Assembly (NCBI RefSeq): GCF_023516505.1
Contig: NZ_JAMGBB010000001.1
Span: 806,001-870,000 of the forward strand
Source: Sphingomonas brevis
GTDB taxonomy: Bacteria > Pseudomonadota > Alphaproteobacteria > Sphingomonadales > Sphingomonadaceae
Length of the DNA: 64,000 nt
Direction of reading: 5' to 3'
In this document: positions 8,262-19,630 of the stretch, piece after piece
How positions within the stretch are numbered: the first letter of the stretch is position 1
Layout of the letters: each line of letters opens with the position of its first letter
Notes under the pieces: model-generated
What the model was told of the DNA's origin: nothing
The model's input: the letters and a program-made list of their open reading frames with translations, nothing else
Databases searched by the model: none
Position numbers and translations under genes: made by a program

Positions 8262-10664
8262 TTAGTGACGAACCGCAGGTCCTTCCCCACCAACGGCTGG
8301 ATGCACAACCGGCTCGGTAGCCTGCTCGTCGGCATCCGTCCATTCGATCGGAACCATTGGTTGGGTCAGCGCACGAGCCAACGCTTCATCGACATGGCTG
8401 ACGGGAATGATCTCCAGGGCCTCTTTCACCGATGAAGGAATCTCGGCCAGATCCTTTTCATTTTCGGCCGGGATCAGCACAGTGCGAATGCCGCCGCGCA
8501 GCGCCGCGAGCAGTTTCTCCTTAAGGCCGCCGATCGGGAGAACCCGACCACGAAGCGTCACCTCGCCCGTCATGGCGATATCGCGCCGGACGGGGATGGC
8601 CGTAAGGGTAGAAATCATCGCCGTTACCATGCCGATACCGGCGGAGGGGCCATCCTTTGGCACCGCACCTTCGGGCAAGTGGACGTGAATGTCCTTGCGC
8701 GCGAAGATCGAAGGCTTGACGCCGTAGGTGGGCGAGCGCGCCTTGACGAAGCTCATCGCGGTCTGGATCGACTCCGTCATCACTTCGCCAAGCTTGCCGG
8801 TCGTGCGGATCTGGCCCTTTCCGGGCACGGTTACCGCCTCGATCGTCAGCAACTCGCCCCCAACCTCGGTCCAGGCGAGTCCGGTCACGGCGCCGATCTG
8901 ATCCTCTTCCTCTCCGACCCCGTAGCGGAAGCGGCGAACGCCAAGATAATCGCCAACATTCTCGGCGGTCAGGGTTACCGTTTCGGTCTTCTTTTCGAGA
9001 ATCTGCCGCAGCGACTTGCGAGCAATCTTGGCCAATTCCCGTTCAAGCGTACGGACACCGGCCTCGCGGGTATAATGACGGATCATCGCGCGGAGGCCTT
9101 CGTCAGCGAACACCAGTTCGCCGTCCTTCAATCCGTGAGCCTCGATCTGCTTGGGGATGAGATGGCGCTTGGCAATCTCTACTTTCTCGTCCTCGGTATA
9201 ACCCTCGAGCCGGATGATCTCCATGCGGTCGAGCAACGGCTGCGGCATGTCGAGCGAGTTGGCGGTCGTGACAAACATCACGTCGCTAAGATCGTAATCC
9301 AGCTCCAGATAATGGTCCTGGAAGCGGCTGTTCTGCTCGGGATCCAGCACTTCGAGTAGTGCCGAAGCGGGATCGCCGCGGAAATCCTGGCCAAGCTTGT
9401 CAATTTCGTCGAGCAGGAACAGCGGGTTGCTGGTGCCTGCCTTCTTCAGGTTGGCGATGATTTTGCCCGGCAGCGAGCCGATATAGGTCCGCCGGTGACC
9501 GCGGATCTCGGCTTCGTCCCGAACGCCGCCGAGCGACTGGCGAGCGAACTCGCGGCCCGTCGCGCGGGCGATCGAGCGGCCAAGCGAGGTCTTGCCGACG
9601 CCGGGAGGTCCAACCAGGCAAAGGATCGGCCCCTTGAGCCGGTTGGTGCGAGCCTGGACCGCCAGATATTCGACGATCCGGTCCTTGACCTTCTCCAGCC
9701 CGTAATGGTCCTCGTCGAGCACCCGTTGCGCCTCGGCAATATCCCGCTTCAGTCGCGATTTCTTTCCCCAGGGCAGGCCGAGCAGCACGTCGAGATAGTT
9801 GCGGGCGACCGTCGCCTCGGCGCTCATCGGTGCCATCCCGCGCAGCTTCTTCAGTTCGGCGTTTGCGCGGTTCCGGGCCTCCTTGCTGAGCCGGGTCTTG
9901 CGAATCTTGGAGGCTAGTTCGTTGAGCTCGTCCCCGCCCTCTTCGGCTTCATTGCCGAGTTCGCGCTGGATCGCCTTCAGCTGTTCGTTCAAATAATATT
10001 CGCGCTGGGTCTTCTCCATCTGCCGCTTGACCCGGCTGCGGATCTTCTTTTCGACCTGAAGGACGCCAAGCTCGCCTTCCATGAAGGCAAACACCATCTC
10101 CAGCCGTCGGGCGGGGTTGAGCTCGCCGAGCAGTGCCTGCTTGTCGGCAACCTTTATCGACAGGTTGGAAGCGACCGCATCGGCCAGGATCGAAGGCTCT
10201 TCGATCTCGCCGAGCTGCATCGACGTTTCCGCCGGAAGACGCTTGTTGAGCTTGGCATAATTGTCGAACTGATCGATCACCGAGCGCATCAGCGCCGCTG
10301 CTTCGGGACCCTCCGCCGCCTCTTCGTCGACCATCTCGACTTCGGCCAGCTGATGCCCTTCGCCGTCGCTCAGATTGACCAGCCGGGCGCGCTGCGCGCC
10401 TTCAACCAGCACCCGGACCGTACCGTCAGGCAATTTCAGGAGCTGCATCGCCGTCGCAATGACGCCCAGGTCATAGAGCGCGTCGCGGTCCGGATCGTCC
10501 TCGGAGGGATCGAGCTGGGCGACCAGGAACAGCTCCTTGTCGGCCGCCATCGCGGCCTCGAGAGCGGCGACGGATTTTTCGCGGCCGACGAACAGCGGCA
10601 CGATACGGTGAGGAAAGACGACGATGTCGCGAAGGGGAAGAACCGGAAGAGTACGAGTTGTCAT
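8262..10664 (-). CDS. lon: ATP-dependent Lon protease
   Basis: This 800-residue Lon has an N-terminal substrate domain ([17 protein letters not shown]), an AAA+ module with Walker [12 protein letters not shown] near 355, and a C-terminal Ser-Lys protease. The catalytic Ser is S674 in PKDGPSAG and the Lys is K715 in GGLKEKL. It degrades misfolded and specific regulatory proteins in the cytoplasm. It is followed by hupB and preceded by the clpX-CPBP pair on the same strand. The start at 10664 gives the canonical N-terminus. Confidence 0.98.
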   Translation of the reverse strand: MTTRTLPVLPLRDIVVFPHRIVPLFVGREKSVAALEAAMAADKELFLVAQLDPSEDDPDRDALYDLGVIATAMQLLKLPDGTVRVLVEGAQRARLVNLSDGEGHQLAEVEMVDEEAAEGPEAAALMRSVIDQFDNYAKLNKRLPAETSMQLGEIEEPSILADAVASNLSIKVADKQALLGELNPARRLEMVFAFMEGELGVLQVEKKIRSRVKRQMEKTQREYYLNEQLKAIQRELGNEAEEGGDELNELASKIRKTRLSKEARNRANAELKKLRGMAPMSAEATVARNYLDVLLGLPWGKKSRLKRDIAEAQRVLDEDHYGLEKVKDRIVEYLAVQARTNRLKGPILCLVGPPGVGKTSLGRSIARATGREFARQSLGGVRDEAEIRGHRRTYIGSLPGKIIANLKKAGTSNPLFLLDEIDKLGQDFRGDPASALLEVLDPEQNSRFQDHYLELDYDLSDVMFVTTANSLDMPQPLLDRMEIIRLEGYTEDEKVEIAKRHLIPKQIEAHGLKDGELVFADEGLRAMIRHYTREAGVRTLERELAKIARKSLRQILEKKTETVTLTAENVGDYLGVRRFRYGVGEEEDQIGAVTGLAWTEVGGELLTIEAVTVPGKGQIRTTGKLGEVMTESIQTAMSFVKARSPTYGVKPSIFARKDIHVHLPEGAVPKDGPSAGIGMVTAMISTLTAIPVRRDIAMTGEVTLRGRVLPIGGLKEKLLAALRGGIRTVLIPAENEKDLAEIPSSVKEALEIIPVSHVDEALARALTQPMVPIEWTDADEQATEPVVHPAVGGEGPAVRH

Positions 10665-10702
10665 GTCCGATATATGGGCGGCGCCTTTAACGAGCGCAAC
10701 GC

Positions 10703-11212
10703 CTAGCCGAACGCGACCTTAAGTCCTGGACCGAGATTTTGGAGTGCATGTGTCGCAGCAGCTACTCCGACACCAGCCCAAAAGCCGCGCTGCCGCCAGA
10801 CCACGAACAGGGTCGAGAAGATGAGGAACGGCCACCAAATGACCAGGCCCCAGCCCAGTGCCTCGAGCGAATGGGCAATGCCCCAACCTGCGGCGCTCAA
10901 CAGGATAGCGCTCGCCGGAGGTAGGAAGCGCAGGAACAGGGTCAGGAACCCTGCCATGATCAGGGTTTCGAGCACCGGCGCGAAAACGACCAGCAGGAAT
11001 AACGCGAGCGGTCCTTTGATCGGGAAGGCTGGAGTCGGCAGGTTTGGCGCAATAGCTTTCGAGGCGACTGCCAGCGCCAGGCTGCCGGCAATCGTCATGG
11101 CCGCGCCGATCAGGATGGCGAGCCATGCCCGCCGCGGCTCGCGCAGCGGTGCCGGAAGGAATTTCAGGAAGCTGTCGTCAAGCAGCCGGGCGGGCTGCGG
11201 GACCGTCGCCAC
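10703..11212 (-). CDS. CPBP-family-like integral membrane protein (degenerate intramembrane protease)
   Basis: A 169-residue protein with four to five hydrophobic helices starts at GTG 11212, three bases after the clpX stop. It resembles the CPBP (CAAX protease/bacteriocin-processing, Abi) family: motif 2-like WGIAHS and motif 3 HALQN are present. Motif 1, normally EExxxR, reads ETLIMA, so one glutamate and the arginine are missing. It may be an inactive member or a distant relative. Its place between clpX and lon suggests co-expression with those proteases. No function is assigned. Confidence 0.6.
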   Translation of the reverse strand: MATVPQPARLLDDSFLKFLPAPLREPRRAWLAILIGAAMTIAGSLALAVASKAIAPNLPTPAFPIKGPLALFLLVVFAPVLETLIMAGFLTLFLRFLPPASAILLSAAGWGIAHSLEALGWGLVIWWPFLIFSTLFVVWRQRGFWAGVGVAAATHALQNLGPGLKVAFG

Positions 11213-11215
11213 GGA

Positions 11216-12493
<1,278 letters not shown>

Positions 12494-12551
12494 TCAGGTC
12501 CCTTGTCTTCATTACAAGCCGCGCAAAGCGGCCACCGGTCATGCTAAACCG

Positions 12552-12566
12552 GATTATCGCATAATC
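12552..12566. promoter_or_regulatory. Perfect palindrome upstream of clpX
   Basis: GATTAT-CGC-ATAATC is a perfect 6-bp inverted repeat about 60 bp before the clpX start. It lies in the 184-bp clpP-clpX gap and could be an operator or part of a promoter. No protein can be assigned to it. Confidence 0.35.
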
Positions 12567-12677
12567 AAAATGGCAGATGGGTTAACGTCCGTTCCCGGTC
12601 CAAGTGCCTGTCCCAAATATGGAACGTCTACCCCAACCGGGCAAGGGCGTACCGGACTCTGCTGGACAATGGCGCCC

Positions 12678-13331
12678 TTATGCTGGCGTGATATCCGCCG
12701 CCCCGCTGCTGTCGCCTTCACCAATATCGGGCCGGCGGTCGAACACCTCGTCGATCAGACCGAATTCCTTGGCCTCGTCGGCCTCGAGGAACTTGTCGCG
12801 GTCCATTGCGGCTTCGATCGCTTCGATCGATTGCCCGGTATATTTGGCATAGAGCGTGTTGAGCCGGGTCCGCATGCGCAGGATTTCGCGGGCCTGGATC
12901 TCGATATCGGAAGCCATGCCCTGGGCGCCGCCAGACGGCTGATGGACCATGATCCGGCTGTTGGTCAGGGCAACCCGCATTCCGGGCTCACCGGCGGCCA
13001 GAAGGAAACTTCCCATCGATGCCGCCTGGCCAATGCACACCGTGCCGATCTTGGGCCGGATATATTGCATGGTATCGTGGATCGCGAGGCCAGCGGTCAC
13101 CACGCCGCCCGGCGAATTGATGTACATGAAGACGTCCTTCTTCGGGTTCTCGGACTCGAGGAAGAGCAGCTGGGCGGTGATCAGCGAGGCCATATGGTCC
13201 TCGATCGGCCCGGTGATGAAGACGATCCGCTCCCTCAGCAGCCTGGAATAAATGTCGAAGCTGCGCTCTCCCCTGTTCGATTGCTCGATGACGATGGGGA
13301 CGAGGCCGGAAACAATATCTTGATGGTCCAT
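12678..13331 (-). CDS. clpP: ATP-dependent Clp protease proteolytic subunit ClpP
   Basis: The 217-residue serine peptidase has its catalytic triad at S105 (GQAASMG), H130 (MVHQPSG) and probably D179 (MDRDKF). It forms the tetradecameric chamber used by ClpX and ClpA. The start ATG at 13331 ([17 protein letters not shown]) matches the family. The upstream frame extension is Cys/Arg-rich and non-homologous. Confidence 0.98.
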   Translation of the reverse strand: MDHQDIVSGLVPIVIEQSNRGERSFDIYSRLLRERIVFITGPIEDHMASLITAQLLFLESENPKKDVFMYINSPGGVVTAGLAIHDTMQYIRPKIGTVCIGQAASMGSFLLAAGEPGMRVALTNSRIMVHQPSGGAQGMASDIEIQAREILRMRTRLNTLYAKYTGQSIEAIEAAMDRDKFLEADEAKEFGLIDEVFDRRPDIGEGDSSGAADITPA

Positions 13332-13410
13332 GGGAAATGCGGGTCCTTGATTTGCTTGGCACCTACATCGGCAGGTTCGCGCCAATGTTCAAGCCGGACC
13401 TTTCTCCAAA

Positions 13411-13446
13411 CAAGCGAAAGGGCGACCGACGCATGGCCGGCCGCCC
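13411..13446 (-). terminator. Probable terminator of the TonB receptor gene
   Basis: On the minus strand GGGCGGCCGGC-CATGC-GTCGGTCGCCC forms an 11-bp stem (two G-U pairs) followed by TTTCGCTTG. It lies 30 bases past the receptor stop and before clpP. The U-tract is imperfect. Confidence 0.5.
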
Positions 13447-13476
13447 TCCCCCGTTTGGCGGTCCTGTAGAGCCGCC

Positions 13477-16398
13477 TTACATCTTCACGGTCGCCCGGGC
13501 GTAGAGGTAACGCCCCGGAACGTCGTAAGTCGTCGGGTCGAACCCGTTCACGTCGCAGCCGAAGCAAGCCGGGGCCTTGACGTCGAACAGGTTGTTGACG
13601 CCGAGTGCGAAGCCGAAATTGTCGGCGAAGTCCGGCGACTGCCAGCGCAGCTGGAGATCAGTGTAGAACATCGACTTGATCTTGTTGTCGGCGTTGGTCT
13701 CACGGACGCTCTTGATGTAGCGGCCGGTAAGCGAGGCTCCGAAGTTCTTCATGTCCCAATCGAGGACGCCGATCGACTTCCACTTCGGGAATGCCTGCGA
13801 CGGGCTTCCAACTTCGGTACCTTCGCGACTTACCACCTGATCCCCATCCGCCGTCGGAACGATGACGTCATAGTTGGTCAGGAAGGTGTTGTTCCAGGTG
13901 AAGCCGAAGCGTCCGAAACCGGTCTCATCCGTTCGGTAAACCAGGTTTGCGTCAAAGCCCTTGGTCTCAATGCCCGAGAGGTTCTCCAACACGCTGTCGA
14001 TCCCGGTGATATCGCCGCTAGCCCCGGATCGCGTGATGCGGTCGCAAGCGGAGGCATCATTGTTGTAGACGCAGTTGGTTACCGTCAATTGCGCCGGGAA
14101 TGCCTGAATCGCGTCCTGGATCTTGATGTTGTACCAGTTTACCTCAAGCGACAGACGCGGAATGTACGACGGACTGTAAACCCCGCCAATCACCCAGCTC
14201 TTCGAAGTTTCCGGCTTCAGATCCTCATTGCCGCCGGTGATGACCGACAGCTGATCGTCAGGACGGGTCGTTGCACCAATACCGCCCTGCAACGTGCAGT
14301 TGGCAATGACGTCGAGATCACCATTCGCAACGCTCCGATCCAGTGCGCTGTTCGTCGAACAAGGATCGTCGAACGCCGAATCAAATCGGGAGAAGGTACC
14401 GAATAGCTCGCCGATTGACGGTGCCCGGAAGCCTTCGGCCCAGTTCACACGTAGCCGGAGATCCGGGATCGGCTTCCAGTTTGCACCGGCCTTGAACGTC
14501 GTGGTCGACCCCGACGTCGAATAGTCGGAGTAACGCACCGCGCCAGTCAGCTCCAGCAGTTCGGCGCCCGGCCGGTCGGCCAGCAGCGGCGCGTTGATTT
14601 CGGCGTAAGCTTCCTTGACGTTGTACTTGCCCTTGGTCGGCTGAGCCGGAATGTCGGAACTGAAGCCGGCCGCTACGACCGGATCGGGGTCGAACCGCCC
14701 CTTCTGCTCACGATATTCGAGGCCGGCCGCAACACCGAGCGGTCCTCCCGGCAATTCGAACAGCGCGCCCGAGATGTTGGCGGTGAAATCGAGCGATTTC
14801 TGCTCACTAGAGTCACGTTGGACGAAGCTGACAAAGTCAAGCATATCCTGCGTGATCGTTCCCGGACCGCCGAACAGGTTGAACGGCACACAGCCTTCCA
14901 CCAGAGCGCAGTCGGCGGGATCCCCAAGGGCAATCCTCAGATTATTGGCGTTGATGTTGCCATGCATGACCTGCTTGGCCTTGTTGCGGCCGTAGCTTGC
15001 GTTGACGTCCCAATACCATTCGTGACCGGCGGCATTGAAATTACCGTCCAGGGTGGCGACCCCGTAGACCGTCTTGACCGTCTGGTCATACCTGCGCGGC
15101 CCAAGCTCGATCACGCGGCGGCGGAACATGACGTAGTTGGTATCGTCCAGGTCGACCAGGAATGGATTGTAGGGGTTGTCTGCGTCGATCTCGATCGTGT
15201 CGAGCAAGTTGTGGTTGCCGGCGGCCTGTCCGACCAGCAACGGGAGCGGCGCTGCCTGGTTTTTCGACTGGCGCTTGTTCCAGAGTGCTTTGGCGGAGAA
15301 ATTGATGTTCTCGCCCAGCTCCTGGCGCACGTTGGCGAACAGTCCGTAGCGCTTCAGCGGCGTCTGGATGAAATTGTAGGGCGCGAAGTTGAAGCTGTCG
15401 GTATTGAAATCAAACTGCTTGTAGTCGCTGGCAGGGTCGAACGGATTTGCCGGATTATAGACCGGGCGCCCTAAGACTACGTCGCGGAGTGCAAGGATTG
15501 GCTGATTCTCGTTGACGTCCTCAGTCAGCGGATCGTCCGCCGGGGCCAGGACACCGAACGGTCGGAACTGTCCGAACAAGGCAGTCCCCGAGCAGCCGCC
15601 TTCAGCGCAACTGGTGGCATAAGGACTCGGAAATGCCGAGATGTCCCGGTCGCGGGATTTCACTCCACCTTGCTTCACGAAGTTGCCGCCGACGACGAAC
15701 TGCGTCGGGCCATCGCCGCCATTTCCCCAGCTGATCTGGTAATTTTGGGTGAAGCCGTCGCCTTGGTCATAGCCGCCGAGCTGGGCGACGGCCTGAAGGC
15801 CCTTCTGCTTCTTCTTGGTGATGATGTTGACCACGCCGGCGATCGCGTCCGACCCATAGATCGACGAGGCGCCGTCCTGAAGCACTTCGATCCGCTCGAT
15901 CATGCTGTCGGGAATGGAGTTGAGGTCGGTCGAGCCAGGGACGCCCGATGCCGATGCGCCGTTTACGTAACGCAGGCCGTCGACCAGCACGAGGACACGG
16001 CGCGACCCGAGATAGCGAAGGTCGACTTCCGCGGAACCGGCGCCGACGCCGCCGCCGTCGGGCGGGTTGCCGAGGTTGCCCGAGTTGTTGAACTTGCTGT
16101 TGAGGCCGCCGCCGGAGCTGGGCAGGCGCTGCAGCACGTCATTGACCGAGTTTAGGCCGGTTTTGGCAATGTCAGCCTGGTCGACGAAGACAATCGGTGC
16201 ATCCTGGCTCAAGGGGTCACGGCGAATGCGCGATCCGGTGACGACGATCTCGCCGCCGCTGGTTGGCTCGGCTGCACTGGCCGGAGCTTCAGCTGCGTCG
16301 GGTGGAGGGACGTTACTTTGAGCGGCAGCGGCGCTGCCAATCACCAAAGCGAGCAATCCAGCCCCTGCCCGAAGCGCTACCTGAGAACGGCCCATCAA
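13477..16398 (-). CDS. TonB-dependent outer membrane receptor
   Basis: This 973-residue receptor has a signal peptide (about 1-25, ending AAAAQ). A Pro/Ala linker and the TonB-box-like start GGEIVVTGSRIRRD lead into the plug domain (about 48-170). A long 22-strand-type barrel ends at the aromatic-rich C-terminus RYLYARATVKM. The form with NxGG/GLNS-type plug loops is typical of sphingomonad receptors for oligosaccharides, peptides or other large nutrients. The substrate cannot be inferred. It interrupts the usual tig-clpP neighbourhood. Confidence 0.93.
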   Translation of the reverse strand: MMGRSQVALRAGAGLLALVIGSAAAAQSNVPPPDAAEAPASAAEPTSGGEIVVTGSRIRRDPLSQDAPIVFVDQADIAKTGLNSVNDVLQRLPSSGGGLNSKFNNSGNLGNPPDGGGVGAGSAEVDLRYLGSRRVLVLVDGLRYVNGASASGVPGSTDLNSIPDSMIERIEVLQDGASSIYGSDAIAGVVNIITKKKQKGLQAVAQLGGYDQGDGFTQNYQISWGNGGDGPTQFVVGGNFVKQGGVKSRDRDISAFPSPYATSCAEGGCSGTALFGQFRPFGVLAPADDPLTEDVNENQPILALRDVVLGRPVYNPANPFDPASDYKQFDFNTDSFNFAPYNFIQTPLKRYGLFANVRQELGENINFSAKALWNKRQSKNQAAPLPLLVGQAAGNHNLLDTIEIDADNPYNPFLVDLDDTNYVMFRRRVIELGPRRYDQTVKTVYGVATLDGNFNAAGHEWYWDVNASYGRNKAKQVMHGNINANNLRIALGDPADCALVEGCVPFNLFGGPGTITQDMLDFVSFVQRDSSEQKSLDFTANISGALFELPGGPLGVAAGLEYREQKGRFDPDPVVAAGFSSDIPAQPTKGKYNVKEAYAEINAPLLADRPGAELLELTGAVRYSDYSTSGSTTTFKAGANWKPIPDLRLRVNWAEGFRAPSIGELFGTFSRFDSAFDDPCSTNSALDRSVANGDLDVIANCTLQGGIGATTRPDDQLSVITGGNEDLKPETSKSWVIGGVYSPSYIPRLSLEVNWYNIKIQDAIQAFPAQLTVTNCVYNNDASACDRITRSGASGDITGIDSVLENLSGIETKGFDANLVYRTDETGFGRFGFTWNNTFLTNYDVIVPTADGDQVVSREGTEVGSPSQAFPKWKSIGVLDWDMKNFGASLTGRYIKSVRETNADNKIKSMFYTDLQLRWQSPDFADNFGFALGVNNLFDVKAPACFGCDVNGFDPTTYDVPGRYLYARATVKM

Positions 16399-16504
16399 TT
16401 ATCTCCCTGTTTAACGAAAACCGGTTAAGGTTTTTCGCCGCAACGGGAGAGTAACAAACAAGTCAGTATGCCGAACAGATACCCAGAATATTAGGGAGAA
16501 ACTG

Positions 16505-17440
16505 TTACCTTTCGGCCACAACAGGCGCCGGATGGGCCAGGTAAGCGAGGCGGCGCATCTCCCGCCGGCCCCGTGTCACGGTATCGAGGATCAGGCCGGC
16601 GAAGAAGCTCAATACGGCAATGATAACCATGCCGGTCGCCAGGATCGCGGTCGGGAAGCGAGGCACGAGGCCGGTGTCGAGGTAGGTCAGGACAAGCGGA
16701 ATCGCGAGGATGACCGCGGCGATCACCAGCAACGCACCAAGCCCGCCGTAAAACAGTACCGGCCGCTCAATCCGGTATAGCGTGCCGATGGTCCTCAAGA
16801 TCCGCCAGCCATCTCTGTAGGTGGAAAGCTTCGATGACGAGCCTTCCGGTCGAGCGCCATAAGCCGTCGCCAGTTCGCCAATCGGCATGCGCAGTTCAAG
16901 CGCGTGGACGCTCATCTCCGTCTCAATCTCAAAACCGGCCGAGAGCACCGGGAAACTTTTGACAAAGCGCCTCGAGAAGACGCGGTAGCCCGAAAAAATG
17001 TCGGTGAAGCTGCGTCCGAACAGTCTGGCCAGCAGGCCAGTGAACAGCTTGTTGCCGATGACATGACCGCCGCGATAGGCTTCCGCCGCCTCGTGCTGGC
17101 GAATGCCGACAACCATGTCGAACTGCTCTTCGATCAACATCCGGACCATTTCGGGGGCCGCCTTGGGGTCGTAGGTCAGGTCGCCGTCGGCCATCACATA
17201 GATATCGGCATCGACATCGGCGAACATCCGGCGGACCACGTGCCCCTTGCCCTGCTGACGTTCGGTGCAGACAGTCGCGCCGGATTGGCGGGCAATCTCC
17301 GCGGTCCGGTCCCGGCTGTTATTGTCGTAAACGTAAATCTTTGCCGCAGGCAGGGCAGCGCGAAAGCCGGCGATCGTCTCGGCAATCGCTGCTTCCTCAT
17401 TGTAGCAGGGCAGGATGACGGCAATCCGCAAACTGTCCAA
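16505..17440 (-). CDS. Family 2 glycosyltransferase (dolichol-phosphate-mannose-synthase-like)
   Basis: A 311-residue GT-A enzyme opens with VILPCYNEEAAI and carries the metal-binding D85-G-D87 in VMADGDLTYD. Two C-terminal hydrophobic segments (about 232-253 and 263-290) anchor it to the inner membrane. Its closest functional relatives are polyprenyl-phosphate glycosyltransferases that build membrane glycan donors. Acceptor and sugar are unknown. It stands alone between the TonB receptor and trigger factor, with a palindromic repeat just upstream. Confidence 0.87.
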   Translation of the reverse strand: MDSLRIAVILPCYNEEAAIAETIAGFRAALPAAKIYVYDNNSRDRTAEIARQSGATVCTERQQGKGHVVRRMFADVDADIYVMADGDLTYDPKAAPEMVRMLIEEQFDMVVGIRQHEAAEAYRGGHVIGNKLFTGLLARLFGRSFTDIFSGYRVFSRRFVKSFPVLSAGFEIETEMSVHALELRMPIGELATAYGARPEGSSSKLSTYRDGWRILRTIGTLYRIERPVLFYGGLGALLVIAAVILAIPLVLTYLDTGLVPRFPTAILATGMVIIAVLSFFAGLILDTVTRGRREMRRLAYLAHPAPVVAER

Positions 17441-17457
17441 GACGCCCCCCCCCTTTT

Positions 17458-17531
17458 CGTCATCCCCGCGAAAGCGGGGACCTAGCCTGGCGAAAGATTC
17501 TTACTGGGTTCCCGCTTCCGCGGGAATGACG
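17458..17531 (+). repeat. REP-type palindromic repeat between the glycosyltransferase and tig
   Basis: The left half CATCCCCGCGAAAGCGGGGA and right half TTCCCGCTTCCGCGGGAATG are bounded by CGT and GACG. It belongs to the same family as the units at 3751, 41030 and 53207. Its right end lies one base from the tig stop codon, so it may act as the tig 3' hairpin. Confidence 0.8.
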
Positions 17532-17532
17532 A

Positions 17533-19131
17533 TTATTTCTTCTTCGGCGCCGGCTTTTTAGCGGCGGCCGGCTTGGCTGCGGCAGCCTTGGCTTCTGCCT
17601 TCTTCGGCTCTGTCTTCTTGGCGGCTGGCTTGGCTTCGGCCTTCTTCGGCTCTGCCTTCTTGGCAGCCGGCTTTTCGGTTTTGGCCGGAGCTGCCTCCTT
17701 TTTGGCGGCAGGCTTTTTGGCGGCAGGCTTTTTGGCGGCCGCCTTTTTCGCGGGCTTCGCCGCACCGTGGTCATGACCGCAGCCTGGGCCATGGACGTGG
17801 CCCTCCTCGCTCTCAAGATCATGCTCGAGGATATCGCGAGCAACGGTCAGGTCGCTGATATCCGCCTTGGAGAAGAGGAAATCCACGACCTTGTCCTCGT
17901 ACAGCGGAGCGCGCAGCTGGGCGGCAGCCATCGCGTTCTGCTGGATGTAGCGGACGAAGGCGTCGCGATCCTTCGGCTGATACTGGGCCGCGGCTTGCCC
18001 GATCAGCCGGTTCATTTCCTGTTGGCTGACCTCAATGCCGTTGGCGGCGCCGATTTCGCTCAGCAGAAGGCCAAGGCGGACGCGGCGAACAGCGATCTTT
18101 CGATATTCCTCTGCGTCGCTTTCGACTTCCTTGAGCGCGGCATCGGGTTCGGCTTCGTGGCTCGCCTCATGGCGCAGCTGGGCCATGATGTTCTCAAATT
18201 CTGCTTCTACCATCGATGGGGGCACGTCGAAATCATGGGTCGCGGCCAGCTGGTCGAGCAGCCGGCGCTTCATATGCGTACGCGTCAGACCATTCAGCTC
18301 CTGCCGCTGCTGGTCGCGCAGCAGGCCCTTCAGCTGATCAAGGTCATTGAGGCCAAGCTGCTTCGCGAAGTCGTCGTCGAGCTTGGTCTCGCCGGCGGTC
18401 TTCACCGCAGTCACCTTGACGTCGAATGTTGCCGCCTGCCCCTTGAGATTCTCGGCCTGATAGTCGGCCGGAAAGGTCACGTTGAGCTGCTTCTCGTCAC
18501 CAACCTTGAGGCCCACCATCTGATCCTCGAAGCCGGGGATAAGCTGGCCGGAACCAAGAACAACGGCCATGCCTTCGCCGGTACCACCTTCAAAAGCGGT
18601 ACCATCGACCTTACCGACGAAATCGATCACCACCTGGTCGCCGTTGGCGGCCTTGTGGCCCTTCTTGGCGTCGTCGAAGCGGGTTTGCGACTTCGCAAGC
18701 TGGTCGAGCTGGTCGTCAACAGCCTTCTCGTCGACCTCGACGTTGAAGCGTTCGAGCTTGAGGTCGTCGATCTTCGGCGCCGGTACGTCAGGCAGTGTTT
18801 CGAGCCGGACGCTGACTTCGGCATCCTTGCCGGTCTCGTACCCCTGGTCGAGCTCGACCTCCGGCTGCGTCGCCGGGCGAAGCTTCTTGTCGCTGAGAAG
18901 CTTCTGGACGCTGTCCTGGACCGCGGTGTTGAGCGCATCACGCATCAGCGCTTCGCCGTGCATCTTGCGGATCAGGTTCGGCGGAACCTTTCCGGGGCGG
19001 AAGCCGGGCATGCGCACGGTGGGCGCGATGCGCTTGATCTCGCCATCGACGCGGGCGTCGATATCCTTGGCGGGAATGGTCAGCTTATAGGCCCGCGTCA
19101 GGCCTTTATTTTCCGTCTCGACGGTTTTCAT
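17533..19131 (-). CDS. tig: Trigger factor with a Lys/Ala/Pro-rich C-terminal tail
   Basis: This ribosome-associated chaperone/prolyl isomerase has 532 residues, against the usual 430-450. The N-terminal ribosome-binding domain holds the signature GFRPGKVPPNLI. An FKBP-type PPIase domain (about 150-240) and the helical C-terminal arms follow. After a His-rich stretch HVHGPGCGHDHG comes a tail at residues 457-532 of repeated AAKKPAAKK/AEPKKAEAKP units, resembling histone-H1-like or AlgP-like tails. I chose the ATG at 19131 (MKTVETENKGLTR); an ATG at 19155 is possible. The tail is encoded at 17533-17763. Confidence 0.93.
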   Translation of the reverse strand: MKTVETENKGLTRAYKLTIPAKDIDARVDGEIKRIAPTVRMPGFRPGKVPPNLIRKMHGEALMRDALNTAVQDSVQKLLSDKKLRPATQPEVELDQGYETGKDAEVSVRLETLPDVPAPKIDDLKLERFNVEVDEKAVDDQLDQLAKSQTRFDDAKKGHKAANGDQVVIDFVGKVDGTAFEGGTGEGMAVVLGSGQLIPGFEDQMVGLKVGDEKQLNVTFPADYQAENLKGQAATFDVKVTAVKTAGETKLDDDFAKQLGLNDLDQLKGLLRDQQRQELNGLTRTHMKRRLLDQLAATHDFDVPPSMVEAEFENIMAQLRHEASHEAEPDAALKEVESDAEEYRKIAVRRVRLGLLLSEIGAANGIEVSQQEMNRLIGQAAAQYQPKDRDAFVRYIQQNAMAAAQLRAPLYEDKVVDFLFSKADISDLTVARDILEHDLESEEGHVHGPGCGHDHGAAKPAKKAAAKKPAAKKPAAKKEAAPAKTEKPAAKKAEPKKAEAKPAAKKTEPKKAEAKAAAAKPAAAKKPAPKKK

Positions 19132-19172
19132 GGTCACGGCCGTATTCCTGTTCATCAATCTCTGTCTGCGCG

Positions 19173-19250
19173 GCGATCCCGCTGCTCGCCCATCCCCGGA
19201 TGGACTGCGCAACGATTCCGCTACTCGCCCATCCCCCGGACGGGCTGCGT
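19173..19250 (+). repeat. Imperfect tandem duplication, two copies of 38-40 bp
   Basis: Two adjacent copies share the core CCGCT[GA]CTCGCCCATCCCC. They lie at 19173-19210 and 19211-19250, between the start of tig and tRNA-Leu. The region could hold the tig promoter. No other copy was noticed in the window. Confidence 0.65.
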
Positions 19251-19257
19251 GGCGGAA

Positions 19258-19342
<85 letters not shown>

Positions 19343-19456
19343 GCGGACGCCTGAAAGTGCGCGGCCTATAGCAAGGATAAGCGCCGGGGCAAGAGCAACG
19401 CGGCGTGCAACTGCATCGTCCCAACCGGGTTATCTCATTCAAAGGAGTAGCATTCC

Positions 19457-19630
19457 ATGCAGGATGTCCCCAACCCGGCCAACCCGCCGCCTGAAACTCC
19501 CGCGCCCGTACCGGCGACGCCGAGTCAGCCGGCCCAGCCGACAACGCCACCCTTGGAGGCGCCGCCACCGCCTCCCGACATCGATATTCCGGCACCGGGC
19601 GCGCAGCCATTGGGCGCAGCAAGTGGCTAG
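19457..19630 (+). CDS. Small proline-rich protein
   Basis: A 57-residue ORF starts at ATG 19457 behind a strong AAAGGAG site (19441-19447). Nearly half of its residues are Pro or Ala. There is no signal peptide, membrane span or cysteine, and I do not recognise a family. The good ribosome-binding site and position downstream of tRNA-Leu support it as a real gene. A second Pro-rich frame overlaps its 3' end, so the two could also be one gene split by a frameshift. Confidence 0.5.
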   Translation: MQDVPNPANPPPETPAPVPATPSQPAQPTTPPLEAPPPPPDIDIPAPGAQPLGAASG

